A stretch of 64,000 bases of DNA from Hyphomonadaceae bacterium (GTDB lineage: Bacteria > Pseudomonadota > Alphaproteobacteria > Caulobacterales > Aquidulcibacteraceae), in the NCBI GenBank assembly GCA_019636095.1, contig JAHBYF010000001.1, forward strand, positions 186,001 to 250,000. Reading direction: 5' to 3'. Shown here piece after piece: positions 28,984 through 36,659 of the stretch. Under the pieces are notes generated by a model. That model did no database searches and had not been told where the DNA came from. It was given only the letters and a program-made list of their open reading frames with translations. Position 1 is the stretch's first letter. Each line of letters starts with the position of its first letter. Both the position numbers and the translations under genes were made by a program.

Positions 28984-29363
28984 TCAGGCGGAACCAGGCG
29001 CGCCGCTGACCGCCGTCTCCAGCGTCTCGACCAGTTGAACGCGGCCGAATGGGCGCACCAGCAGGGCGCCTGGGCCCAGTGCCGCAGCTTTTCACGCGCG
29101 TGCGGGCGCATAAGCTCAGGCCAAGTGGCGACGACGACGATCTTGAGATTCGGTGAGAGCCGCCGAGTCGAAGCAATCAGCGTGTGGCCTTCAGTTTCGG
29201 ATGTGCCGAGGCCCAGGATCAAGACGTCAATGGGCTCGCGCCCGTGGCGATGCAGCCCGGCGCTGGCATTGTCGGCGGTTGCGATCCGATGGCCGGCGCT
29301 GACCAACTCCTGGCACAAGACCTGGTTGAACGCTTCATCCCGCTCGACAACCGACACCCGCAT
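28984..29363 (-). pseudogene. Frameshifted paralogue of the pseudo-receiver at 49615
   Basis: The frame from the ATG at 29363 (MRVSVVERDEAFNQVLCQELVSAGHRIATADNASAGLHR) is closely similar to the intact protein at 49615-49992 up to AREKLRH. The similarity then jumps to another frame (GPGALLVRPFGRVQLVETLETAVSGAPGSA, stop at 28984-28986). One base seems missing in the CTGCGGCACTGGGCC stretch around 29075. As read, the protein continues to 28926 in an unrelated frame. Like its paralogue it has Gly where the phosphorylated Asp is expected (DVLILGLG). Confidence 0.7.
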
Positions 29364-29533
29364 GCGCGGCGCCCTTCGCAGTTATGGATTGCAAGCAAGC
29401 GGAGCATGGGCGTCCGCGTCAAGGGTATGTGTCCGCCTTCACGCTCTTCTGCAGGACTGGTTCCGCCGCGGTTGCGCACCGCGGGCGTTTCGGCGAGCAT
29501 GGCGGCCATTGGGGACGCGAAGACGGGGACGGC

Positions 29534-30592
29534 ATGGCGCAGCGCTCGAAAAGCGCCCAAACGGGAGAAGCGGCGTTCTGGGCCGACCAGCGTGTGCTGG
29601 TGACCGGCGCGGCCGGCTCCGTTGGGGCCGCCTTATGCCGGCGTTTGGCGCAGATCGGATGTCGGCGTTTGGGGCTCTTGGATCATTTTGACCACGGCTT
29701 GCTGGCGGCCGCGGAGCAAGTCTCGCGCCTCAACCCCGATCTCGACATTGTCGACCTGCTTGGGGATGTGCGCGACCGCGCCCGCTTGAGCGCCCATATG
29801 CAGCGCTTCGCGCCCAATGTCGTGATCCATGCGGCGGCGCTGAAGCACGTGCACTTGGGCGAGCGTCATCCAGGCGAATGCGTGCTCACCAATCTGGTGG
29901 GCGCGCGCAATGCGCTTGCGGCGGCGTGCGAAGCAGGGGCGTCGGACTTTCTGCTGGTGTCGTCGGACAAGGCGGCGGCGCCGGTCTGTGTCATGGGCGC
30001 CGCCAAGCGCCTGGCCGAACTGCACTTGCGTGGATTTGTGATGGAGCGCGCCACCGCGATGCGATTGAAGGCGGTGCGGTTCGGCAATGTGCTGGGCTCG
30101 CAAGGCTCGGTCGAGCCGCGCTTCGCCGCCCAGATCGCGGTGGGCGGTCCGGTAGAACTGACCCATCCCGACATGGAGCGCTTTTTCATGTCGTCGGATC
30201 AGGCGGTGGAGCTGATCTTGCGCGTGGTGGCCCATCGGGGCGGCGCGCAAGCGGGCGCCTACGTCATGGACATGGGCGAGCCGACCTCGATCTTGGCGCT
30301 GAGCCGGGCCATGATCGCCGCCTCGGGACGCAACATCGATATCGCGATCACCGGTCTTCGTCCTGGCGAGAAGCTGAGGGAAGAGTTGTTCGACGCGTCT
30401 GAGAGCGTTTGCGAGAGCGGACTGGCGGGGGTCTACGAAGTCGCGCCCGCTTCGCCGGACGCTTATCTCACTTCGGGCGATGTCGGCGTCTTGGAGGAGA
30501 TTGCGCGCGGCATGGATGACGAGATCGTGCGCCGTCGTGTATTTGCCTTTGTCGACGCATGCCTTGGCCGCGCCGCGCGTCGCGCCGGGTAA
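29534..30592 (+). CDS. CapD/FlaA1-like nucleotide-sugar epimerase/dehydratase, soluble form
   Basis: 352 aa from the ATG at 29534 (MAQRSKSAQTGEAAFWADQ). NAD-binding Rossmann motif VLVTGAAGSVGAALCRRL, then VVIHAAALKHVHLGE, the catalytic segment LVSSDKAAAPVCVMGAAKRLAEL and GNVLGSQGSVEPRF. The C-terminal ITGLRPGEKLREELF is typical of Polysacc_synt_2 proteins such as UDP-GlcNAc 4,6-dehydratase. The Tyr of the usual YxxxK is replaced by Met (VMGAAK), as in that subfamily. The N-terminal membrane part of long CapD/WbpM proteins is absent. Probable role in surface-polysaccharide or glycan precursor synthesis. Confidence 0.82.
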   Translation: MAQRSKSAQTGEAAFWADQRVLVTGAAGSVGAALCRRLAQIGCRRLGLLDHFDHGLLAAAEQVSRLNPDLDIVDLLGDVRDRARLSAHMQRFAPNVVIHAAALKHVHLGERHPGECVLTNLVGARNALAAACEAGASDFLLVSSDKAAAPVCVMGAAKRLAELHLRGFVMERATAMRLKAVRFGNVLGSQGSVEPRFAAQIAVGGPVELTHPDMERFFMSSDQAVELILRVVAHRGGAQAGAYVMDMGEPTSILALSRAMIAASGRNIDIAITGLRPGEKLREELFDASESVCESGLAGVYEVAPASPDAYLTSGDVGVLEEIARGMDDEIVRRRVFAFVDACLGRAARRAG

Positions 30593-30711
30593 GGATTGCC
30601 GGCAAATAATGGCCGCAGCGCGCGGGGGGCTCTATTGTGCTCGCCGCGGCCAACCCCTCAGTCCCATTTGATAGATACCAAGAGTCGCTCGCGCCTCGCC
30701 CTTACTCTCGT

Positions 30712-30963
30712 TCAAGCGCGCGCGCGCAGGAATGCGGCGATCTCGTTGATTTCAACATCGGTCAGCGAGATGGGGCCGGCTTGCCCAGCGGGCGAATTGT
30801 TGACGGCGGGCGTGTTGTAGAACGCTACGGCCTCCTCGATCGTAGCGAGCGCATTGTTGTGGAAGAAAGGCCCTGTATCGACCGCCTCAACCAGCGGCAG
30901 TGTGTTGAACGCGCGAGGCTGAGGTTCGATGCTAGCCTGCGCTGTTCGCCCAATCATCGACAT
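30712..30963 (-). pseudogene. C-terminal fragment of a di-haem cytochrome c peroxidase (CcpA/MauG family)
   Basis: 83 codons reading RAFNTLPLVEAVDTGPFFHNNALATIEEAVAFYNTPAVNN, then SLTDVEINEIAAFLRARA. This matches the C-terminal end of CCP/MauG-type enzymes (PSLRNV...PYFHDG...LEEVVxFY). Neither CxxCH haem site is present, so only about a fifth of the gene remains. Its upstream end runs into the csbD-like gene, which suggests a deletion junction near 30950. Confidence 0.55.
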
Positions 30964-31132
30964 GGCGCGCCGCGACGTCGGCTTCGACGCGGTAGCGTTT
31001 GAGAACGCAGCCGACGAGCTTGTCGCGTCCCCCGCGTGCGGCGGCCAAATCTTCCTCGGTTAGACGGCCCCAGCGGTCCTTGAGCTGCGGACCATAATGG
31101 TCCCATTGCGCTTCGATCTCAGCCCACCTCAT
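30932..31132 (-). CDS. CsbD-like stress protein
   Basis: 66 aa from the ATG at 31132: MRWAEIEAQWDHYGPQLKDRWGRLTEEDLAAARGGRDKLVGCVLKRY..., ending HVDDWANSAG. The pattern W-x-I-E-x-x-W...K-x-R/K-W-G-x-L-T-x-x-D-L...G-x-R-D-x-L-V-G is that of the CsbD family, small stress-induced proteins of unknown mechanism. Its last 32 bases overlap the peroxidase fragment frame, so the extreme C-terminus may be altered by the deletion junction. Confidence 0.7.
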   Translation of the reverse strand: MRWAEIEAQWDHYGPQLKDRWGRLTEEDLAAARGGRDKLVGCVLKRYRVEADVAARHVDDWANSAG

Positions 31133-31650
31133 CGTTGGCCTCCGGTGGCGACGCGTTCTTGCGTCCAAGCCAGAATAACGAAACGCGCCTCGGCGTCTCG
31201 TGACGATGAGATCATGTTGTGGACATCCTGGCCGCCGACGCTGCGAGAAACACCAACCCGCGATCACGCTGAAGACCAGCTGCTATCGTGCGATGCATAC
31301 CCGACATAATCGTGTAGGCGCGCGGCGCAACAACGCGCAAGTCGGGCCAACGGCGGGCGCGTCCGCATGTCGCCCACGCGTCATAGCGCACATTCTCGGC
31401 GTGATCATCGTACCAGCTCACGCACGACGACCCGTCGTGCGAAGGCAACAATCGGGGCTCGCCATGAGCCCCAGCGTCACGGAAGCTTGCCTCGCCGGAA
31501 GATCGGCGCCAGCCAGCACTGACATAGCGATGGACAGGAATGGAAGGGTGGTAAGAATGCGGACCCGCCGGGCATTTTGTCGGGTTCCGACCAAGGCCTG
31601 CAGGATCGGACCTCTAAGTTTCCACCGCGTAAGTTCCGAGGCGTGAGGCT
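31133..31650. other. 518-base stretch without a confident gene
   Basis: No frame on either strand shows a recognisable domain. One minus-strand frame from a TTG near 31600 reads a signal-peptide-like ILTTLPFLSIAMSVLAGADLPARQASVTLG and stops after GRRA; this might be a short secreted peptide or chance. Together with the peroxidase fragment it looks like a worn stretch of the island. Confidence 0.3.
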
Positions 31651-31962
31651 GTGGCCCATGGTCGAGAGAAGCCTGTGTTTATTTCGGTACGAGGGTGGGT
31701 GCGCGAGCGCCTATTGGCCAGGCTGCGGAGCGTGGACCAAAGCGTCGTCAGCGACGCGGCGCTCAAGGCCCTGGCCGATACGGCCGCGCGGCGCTTGACG
31801 GAAACGGGCATGGCCTACGGAGCGGTGACCCAGGCGATGTTCAGCATCGACCAAATGTTCAAAGCGCTCGACGAAGCCGGAGCAACAGCGCCAATCAATG
31901 CAGCGGGGTTGAAGCGATTGCGTCAGTCGGGAGTTCTGCCCGATCTGTTCCCGTGGTTCTAA
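31651..31962 (+). CDS. Hypothetical 103-aa protein
   Basis: Frame from the ATG at 31651, MAHGREKPVFISVRGWVRERLLARLRSVDQSVVSDAALKALADTAARRLTETG and on to LPDLFPWF. It is mostly helical in appearance, with no signal peptide, membrane segment or recognised domain. Amino-acid composition is protein-like rather than shadow-like. It lies about 180 bases upstream of the bufferin promoter on the same strand; any functional link is unknown. Confidence 0.4.
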   Translation: MAHGREKPVFISVRGWVRERLLARLRSVDQSVVSDAALKALADTAARRLTETGMAYGAVTQAMFSIDQMFKALDEAGATAPINAAGLKRLRQSGVLPDLFPWF

Positions 31963-32146
31963 GCAATCCGATCGGCGCATACGCCGCGGGTTGTGAGAGC
32001 GGCGTCAGGGCGTCGACCGCGGTTGGCGCAATCTGCGGACCTGACAGTTGGCGCTGCGCCGCGCCGGCTGCGGCGCGCGCCGTCAACATTGACCCCTGTG
32101 TAATCGCGGTTGCAGCGGCGCCTGGTGAACCCGTCTGCTCGCCAAA

Positions 32147-32172
32147 GTAACCAGGCGCTGGTCTAGAGCGAA
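32147..32172 (+). promoter_or_regulatory. ECF SigF-type promoter of the bufferin operon
   Basis: GTAACC (32147-32152) and CGAA (32169-32172) are separated by exactly 16 bases, matching the GTAACC-N16-CGAA element reported for Caulobacter SigF, an ECF sigma factor that answers heavy-metal stress. It lies 39 bases before the bufA1-like ATG. In Caulobacter, SigF controls DUF2282/DUF692 operons, so the match is in the expected place. No sigF gene is seen in the window. Confidence 0.75.
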
Positions 32173-32211
32173 CAGAACAATGGGCTCAACACAAAGATTG
32201 GAGCAAGGCTC

Positions 32212-32571
32212 ATGCGTACATCTTCCGCCGCTGCGGCGCTTATTCTCGGCCTTTCGCTGGCGACGCCAAGCGCCCTCGCCAAGCCGAACGATCAGCTCAG
32301 GATTTCCGAGAGCGCCTCCGCGGAAGCGCGTGCTGCGTTTGCGAACTGGGTCGAAAACGACCGCATCCGCGGTCAACGCGAGCGCTGCTATGGCATTGCG
32401 CTCGCCGGCGAAAACGACTGCCGCGCCGGCGCTGGCACCACCTGCGCGGGCACTTCGACCGTGAACTTCCAAGGCAACGCCTGGACCTATGCGCCGGCCG
32501 GAACCTGCGCGCACATCGTGACGCCGGCGGGTGAAGCATCGCTCAACGAACTTGACCGCAACAATCCGTAA
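32212..32571 (+). CDS. bufA1: Bufferin precursor, DUF2282 family (BufA1-like)
   Basis: 119-aa secreted peptide precursor. Signal peptide residues 1-23 ([23 protein letters not shown]). The mature core has four cysteines at positions 59, 70, 78 and 99 in [19 protein letters not shown] and WTYAPAGTC, the spacing typical of DUF2282. Characterised relatives are modified on Cys by an MNIO enzyme and bind copper in the periplasm. A GGAG site and SigF-like promoter precede it, and the MNIO, HvfC/BufC-like and DoxX genes follow, the classical order. The tail after Cys99 ([11 protein letters not shown]) is longer and more polar than usual. Confidence 0.88.
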   Translation: MRTSSAAAALILGLSLATPSALAKPNDQLRISESASAEARAAFANWVENDRIRGQRERCYGIALAGENDCRAGAGTTCAGTSTVNFQGNAWTYAPAGTCAHIVTPAGEASLNELDRNNP

Positions 32572-32587
32572 GCGGTCAGGGGGTCGC

Positions 32588-33430
32588 GTGGACGCTGCGA
32601 CGTTGCCCCCGTGCGCTGGCGTCGGGCTCAAGCCCGAACACTACCGCGCGGCCCTCGACTGCGATGCAGAAGGACTTTGGTTCGAGGTCCACCCCGAAAA
32701 CTACATGATCGCCGGCGGCCCGCGCCACGCTTGGCTTGAGGCCATTGGCGCGCGCCGCCCGCTTTCATTCCATGGGGTAGGCGCTTCGCTGGCGGGTCCC
32801 GATCCGCTGGACGAAGAGCACCTTTTGCAATTGCGTGCGCTCATCGATCGCTATCATCCGGCCCAGGTCTCCGAACACGTCGCCTGGTCCGCCGCGGGCG
32901 GCGCCTATTTCGCCGATCTGTTCCCGTTGCCTTACACACAGGAGGCGGTTCGCCATCTCGCCGAGCGGGTCGACGCTTTTCAGAACGCAATCGGCCAGCG
33001 CATCCTGATCGAAAATCCTTCAGCCTATGTGGCGCTGCGCTCGGACATGAGCGAGCCGGAATTTCTGGCTGAGATCTGCACGCGCAGCGGCTGCGGGCTC
33101 TTGCTCGACGTCAACAACGTCTATGTCTCCGCCAACAATCTCCGCTTCGACGCGGCCGCTTATCTCGACGCCATCCCCGGCGCACTGATCGGCGAGATCC
33201 ACCTCGCCGGTCACGCCGCCGATCCCGTGCTTGGGGCGGCGCTTTTGATCGACTCTCACGCAGCGCCCGTCGCTGCGCCGGTTTGGGCGCTTTACCAGCG
33301 TCTCATCGCGCGCGTTGGCCCGCGTCCAACGCTGATTGAGCGCGACGCAGCGTTGCCGCCGTTCGCAGAGCTGATGCTTGAGCGCGAACGCGCCGGCGGC
33401 GTGCTCGCCGGCGCATTGGAGGCGGCGTGA
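32588..33430 (+). CDS. bufB1: MNIO family enzyme (DUF692), bufferin maturase BufB-like
   Basis: Multinuclear non-haem iron-dependent oxidase with a TIM-barrel fold, which in characterised systems converts Cys of the precursor into a copper-binding heterocycle. 280 aa from the GTG at 32588 preceded by AGGGGG; an upstream start at 32531 would overlap bufA1. Metal-site segments: EVHPENYMIAGG, LSFHGVGASLAG, SEHVAWS, ILIENPSAY, GLLLDVNNVYVSANN, GEIHLAGH and TLIERDAALPP. The usual Trp of EWD is Arg here (ERD). Overlaps the next gene as TGATG. Confidence 0.9.
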   Translation: MDAATLPPCAGVGLKPEHYRAALDCDAEGLWFEVHPENYMIAGGPRHAWLEAIGARRPLSFHGVGASLAGPDPLDEEHLLQLRALIDRYHPAQVSEHVAWSAAGGAYFADLFPLPYTQEAVRHLAERVDAFQNAIGQRILIENPSAYVALRSDMSEPEFLAEICTRSGCGLLLDVNNVYVSANNLRFDAAAYLDAIPGALIGEIHLAGHAADPVLGAALLIDSHAAPVAAPVWALYQRLIARVGPRPTLIERDAALPPFAELMLERERAGGVLAGALEAA

Positions 33431-34203
33431 TGACAAGCCTCTCCGACTTCCATGCTGCGTTCGCCGCCGCGGTAAGCTCCGGCAAGACTGCCGCGTTGGC
33501 GCCGTTTCTGATTGATCAAGACCAGGGCGCGCGGGTCTATCGCAACAATGTGCTGAGCGCTGTCGCGGGGGCCTTGGCGTCGAGCTTCCCGGCGGTGCGC
33601 CGGCTGGTGGGCGAGGATTTCTTCAACGCCGCCGCCGCTGCTTACTTTGCAGCGGCGCCGCCACGTTTGCGCACGCTGGTGGCCTACGGCGAAAGCTTCC
33701 CGCGCTTTTTGGAGACGATGCCCTCAGCCATGGCGACGCCATACCTTGGCGACGTCGCCCGGCTCGACCGCGCCTGGCTCGAGGCCCACATCGCCGCCGA
33801 GGCGCCGGCGCTCGCACCGGGCGACCTGGCGCACTTGGATGCGGACGCGTTGGCCGCAGCGCACGTGACGCTACATCCGAGCGCGCGGCTCGTGCATTGC
33901 GGCTGGCGCATCCATGACATTTGGGTCGCCAACCGAGCGGACGGGCCCGCCGCGCAGGCCCAGCACACGCTCACGCGTGGCGCGCAAGCAGTGCTGGTGT
34001 GGCGCCATGGCGGAGAGGTTCAGCACCGCGTACTGAGCGTGGGTGAGGCTGGCTTTCTAAGCGCACTGGATCAAGGCGCAACGCTCGCCGCCGCCGCCGG
34101 CGCAGCCTTGGCTGCTGAGCCGGACGCCGATGTGAGCGTACTATTCGCAGGCGCGCTGGCTGGCGGCGTGCTCGGGCGCAGGCAAGGGGAGGACAGAATA
34201 TGA
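33430..34203 (+). CDS. bufC1: DUF2063 / HvfC-BufC-like bufferin partner protein
   Basis: 257-aa protein whose N-terminal half is the DUF2063 putative DNA-binding domain: FLIDQDQGARVYRNNVLSAVAGALASSFPAVRRLVGEDFFNAAAAAYF, with the conserved PRFLE and YLGDVARLDRAW. Members pair with MNIO enzymes and are thought to deliver the precursor peptide, not to regulate DNA. The C-terminal half (LTRGAQAVLVWRHGGEVQHRVLSVGEAGFLSAL) resembles a RiPP recognition-type partner. It is translationally coupled on both sides (TGATG upstream, ATGA downstream). Confidence 0.85.
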   Translation: MTSLSDFHAAFAAAVSSGKTAALAPFLIDQDQGARVYRNNVLSAVAGALASSFPAVRRLVGEDFFNAAAAAYFAAAPPRLRTLVAYGESFPRFLETMPSAMATPYLGDVARLDRAWLEAHIAAEAPALAPGDLAHLDADALAAAHVTLHPSARLVHCGWRIHDIWVANRADGPAAQAQHTLTRGAQAVLVWRHGGEVQHRVLSVGEAGFLSALDQGATLAAAAGAALAAEPDADVSVLFAGALAGGVLGRRQGEDRI

Positions 34204-34685
34204 CAAGCGAAGCGGCGCCGGGCGGCGCCATGCTGAAGCGTGCAGGTACGCTCTATGTTGCCGGGGCGGGCTTTGCCGACGCCTGGCTGCGCCCCATCGC
34301 CTTGCTGGGCGCGCGCTTGCTAGTGGCGCGCGTGTTTTTCTTGTCCGGGATGACGAAATGGAACGGCCTCACCATTCGCGATGACGCCTCTTATCTTTTC
34401 GCCGACGAATACTTCGCCAAATACGCATTGCCTTCCGGACTGACGAACACGTTCACGGTGATGGCGGCGATCGGCGAGATCGCGCTGCCGGTTCTGTTGG
34501 CGCTGGGCTTGTTCTCGCGGTTCGCCGCCGCCGGTCTGCTGGTGATGACGGCGGTGATCCAGATTTTCGTTTATCCGCAGGAATGGTGGACCGTGCACGC
34601 CTGGTGGATGGCGGTGCTTGCGGTGCTAGTCACGGTTGGGCCGGGCGGCTGGTCGTTGGATCGAGCGCTCAAGCTTGAGCGGTGA
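34200..34685 (+). CDS. bufD1: DoxX-family membrane protein (BufD-like)
   Basis: 161-aa protein with four hydrophobic helices: LLVARVFFLSGMTKW, AAIGEIALPVLLALGLFSRFAAAGLLVMTAVIQIFVYP and AWWMAVLAVLVTVGPGGWSLDRAL. The opening GARLLVARVFFLSGMTKWNG and final GGWSLDRAL are standard DoxX features. DoxX genes are the usual last member of bufferin operons; their task there is not settled. It shares an ATGA overlap with the preceding gene. Confidence 0.85.
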   Translation: MTSEAAPGGAMLKRAGTLYVAGAGFADAWLRPIALLGARLLVARVFFLSGMTKWNGLTIRDDASYLFADEYFAKYALPSGLTNTFTVMAAIGEIALPVLLALGLFSRFAAAGLLVMTAVIQIFVYPQEWWTVHAWWMAVLAVLVTVGPGGWSLDRALKLER

Positions 34686-34700
34686 CATGGGGAGGATGCG

Positions 34701-35165
34701 ATGAAGCTTGAACGCATAGCCAGTTGGATATTGGCGCTCGGATTTGCCGCGGCGCTCGTCTTCATGGTCGGGCTGCCGAAATTCATCGGCCCTGCGCCCA
34801 ATCCGATCTTCGCGCTGATCGAAGGCCGCTCGGGCATCGCCCTGTTCGAGCCCGAGCTCCGATACCTGACCGGCGCCGGCGAGTTTGCCGCCGCGTTGCT
34901 CCTCATCGTTCCGCGCACGCGCTTCTACGGGGCGGCGCTAGCTGGCCTGATCACGTTGAGCGCGATTGGTTTTCATCTGTCGCCGTGGCTCGGCGTGGAG
35001 ATTCCGGAAATGGGTCAGCTGGCGGCGCTGCTGCAAGAGGGACGATCGGTGGCGGAGATCGACGCCATGAACTTGCCGACCGATGGCGGTGCGCTTTTCT
35101 ATACGGCGCTTCTGTTCCTCGCCGCGTCGGCGGCGCTACTCTGGCTGGAGCGCAAACGCCGCTGA
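34701..35165 (+). CDS. Second DoxX-like four-helix membrane protein
   Basis: 154 aa starting at 34701 with GGGGAGG upstream. Four hydrophobic segments: ILALGFAAALVFMVGLPKFIG, GAGEFAAALLLIVP, YGAALAGLITLSAIGFHLSPWL and FYTALLFLAASAALLWLE. The arrangement resembles DoxX-like proteins, but the loop GVEIPEMGQLAALLQEGRSVAEIDAMNLPTDGG is unusual. It is 15 bases after bufD1 and so belongs to the same transcription unit. Function unknown; a respiratory or redox role is possible given the following genes. Confidence 0.6.
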   Translation: MKLERIASWILALGFAAALVFMVGLPKFIGPAPNPIFALIEGRSGIALFEPELRYLTGAGEFAAALLLIVPRTRFYGAALAGLITLSAIGFHLSPWLGVEIPEMGQLAALLQEGRSVAEIDAMNLPTDGGALFYTALLFLAASAALLWLERKRR

Positions 35166-35242
35166 CCGCGTCCTCTGCCGCGACCATCACACTGGCGGAG
35201 AGGGGAGAGGCCAGGCGCCAATGGAGAACATGAGGTCTCGCG

Positions 35243-35470
35243 ATGACGGAGCGCGTTGCTGAACTGATCTGGCTCTGCCTTGGCGCTTACGCAGCCATCG
35301 GCGTGTTGGTGTCCCTCGCGCTGCTCTTGGGCGGCTTGCGGCGCATCGATGCCGCCATGGCCGCCGCGCCGCTGCGCGTGAAGGCGCTGATCGCGCCGGG
35401 CATCGTCATGTTGTGGCCGTTGCTCTTGCTGCGGTACTTCGGCGTCAAGCCGCGCGAGGATCGATTATGA
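35243..35470 (+). CDS. 75-aa two-helix membrane protein in the redox operon
   Basis: MTERVAELIWLCLGAYAAIGVLVSLALLLGGLRRIDAAMAAAPLRVKALIAPGIVMLWPLLLLRYFGVKPREDRL has two clear transmembrane segments joined by a short basic/alanine loop. It is separated by 77 bases from the preceding gene and overlaps the next by ATGA. The family is not recognised; the tight coupling suggests a subunit or assembly helper for the ferric-reductase-like/Rieske protein. Confidence 0.65.
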   Translation: MTERVAELIWLCLGAYAAIGVLVSLALLLGGLRRIDAAMAAAPLRVKALIAPGIVMLWPLLLLRYFGVKPREDRL

Positions 35471-35604
35471 ACCGCCGTCAGCGGCGCGGCCATGCTCGGC
35501 TTTGGCCGTTGCTGGCGCTCATCATGCTCGCGGTGATCGGAGCGGGCATCTACGCCAAATACCGCCTCGCTGACGCTGTGGCCGCCGCTGCGGAGGTTCG
35601 GTGA
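35467..35604 (+). CDS. 45-aa single-helix membrane peptide between redox genes
   Basis: The frame MNRRQRRGHARLWPLLALIM..., ending AAAAEVR, starts in the ATGA overlap with the 75-aa gene and its TGA overlaps the ATG of the next gene. It has a very basic N-terminus (five Arg in the first ten or so residues) and one hydrophobic helix (LWPLLALIMLAVIGAGIYA). The double coupling argues that it is a real gene. No homologue is recognised. Confidence 0.6.
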   Translation: MNRRQRRGHARLWPLLALIMLAVIGAGIYAKYRLADAVAAAAEVR

Positions 35605-36659
35605 TGGCGCATGGCTATCGCGTCGTTCAGTGGACGCCGTTCAAACGGGCCTTCGATAGCGTCCTTCTCTTGAGCGTGGCGGCGTTCCTGATCGCTTTTA
35701 TCGCCGCATCGCTTGCAGCGTTTCCTGGCGAACGCGCCGTTAGCGCAATACAGCTCTTGATCCGCGCCTTCGGCGCGTGCGCTTTCGCATTGCTGACGTT
35801 GATCTTGATGATCGGTCCGCTGGCGCGTATGTCGCCGCGCTTCCTGCCGCTGCTCTACAACCGCCGCCATTTAGGCGTGACGTGCTTTCTGTTGGCGCTC
35901 GCGCACGCCGGGCTCGTTTTAGTCTGGTATCACGGTTTCGGCGCGATCAATCCGCTGGTGTCGCTCTTGGTGTCCAATCCGCGCTATGCTGCGATTGTCG
36001 GCTTTCCGTTCGAAAGCCTTGGCCTCGTCGCGCTTTTGATCCTCTTCGTGATGGCCGCGACCAGCCATGACTTCTGGAACGCCGTACTGGGGCCGCGCCT
36101 GTGGAAGGCGCTGCACATGGGCGTTTACTGGGCCTACGCGCTCATCGTCGCTCATATCGTGCTGGGCGCGGTGCAAGGCGAGAAAGGCCCAATCTACGCA
36201 ATCGTGGTTGGTGTAGGCGCCGCCCTTGTTGTTGGCCTGCACTGGCTTGCGGGCGCTCGCGAGGTGCGCGCGGATGCGACGCTGGCGCCGGAGGAGGAGG
36301 GCTGGCTGCGTGTCGGGCCGGCGCTTGAGATACCCGATCAGCGCGCGCGGATCGTAACGCCGGCGGCCGGCGAACGCATCGCGGTGTTTCGTGACGGGGC
36401 CAAGATCTACGCCGTCTCTAATGTGTGCCGTCACCAGGGCGGCCCGCTCGGCGAGGGACGCATCGTCGACGGGTGCGTAACCTGTCCCTGGCACGGCTTT
36501 CAGTATCGGCCGCAGGATGGCTGTGCGCCATCGCCGTTCACCGAGAAGATCGCCACCTATCGCACCCGTATCGAAGCCGGCGTGGTCTTTGTGCATCCCA
36601 CGCCGGAGGCGCCGGGCACGTCGATCGCACCGTCATTGGTTGAAGTGAGCACGCCATGA
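35604..36659 (+). CDS. Ferric-reductase-like transmembrane domain fused to a Rieske [2Fe-2S] domain
   Basis: 351-aa membrane redox protein. Residues about 20-210 have six to seven helices of the ferric-reductase-like (MsrQ/NOX-type) domain with His pairs expected to bind b haem (RHLGVTCFLLALAHAGLVLVWYHG; KALHMGVYWAYALIVAHIVLG). Residues about 230-340 form a Rieske domain with C275-x-H277 (VCRHQGGPLGEG) and C294-x-x-H297 (CPWHGFQY). This would carry electrons between a [2Fe-2S] centre and membrane haem; the direction is unknown. It overlaps neighbours on both sides. Confidence 0.85.
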   Translation: MAHGYRVVQWTPFKRAFDSVLLLSVAAFLIAFIAASLAAFPGERAVSAIQLLIRAFGACAFALLTLILMIGPLARMSPRFLPLLYNRRHLGVTCFLLALAHAGLVLVWYHGFGAINPLVSLLVSNPRYAAIVGFPFESLGLVALLILFVMAATSHDFWNAVLGPRLWKALHMGVYWAYALIVAHIVLGAVQGEKGPIYAIVVGVGAALVVGLHWLAGAREVRADATLAPEEEGWLRVGPALEIPDQRARIVTPAAGERIAVFRDGAKIYAVSNVCRHQGGPLGEGRIVDGCVTCPWHGFQYRPQDGCAPSPFTEKIATYRTRIEAGVVFVHPTPEAPGTSIAPSLVEVSTP

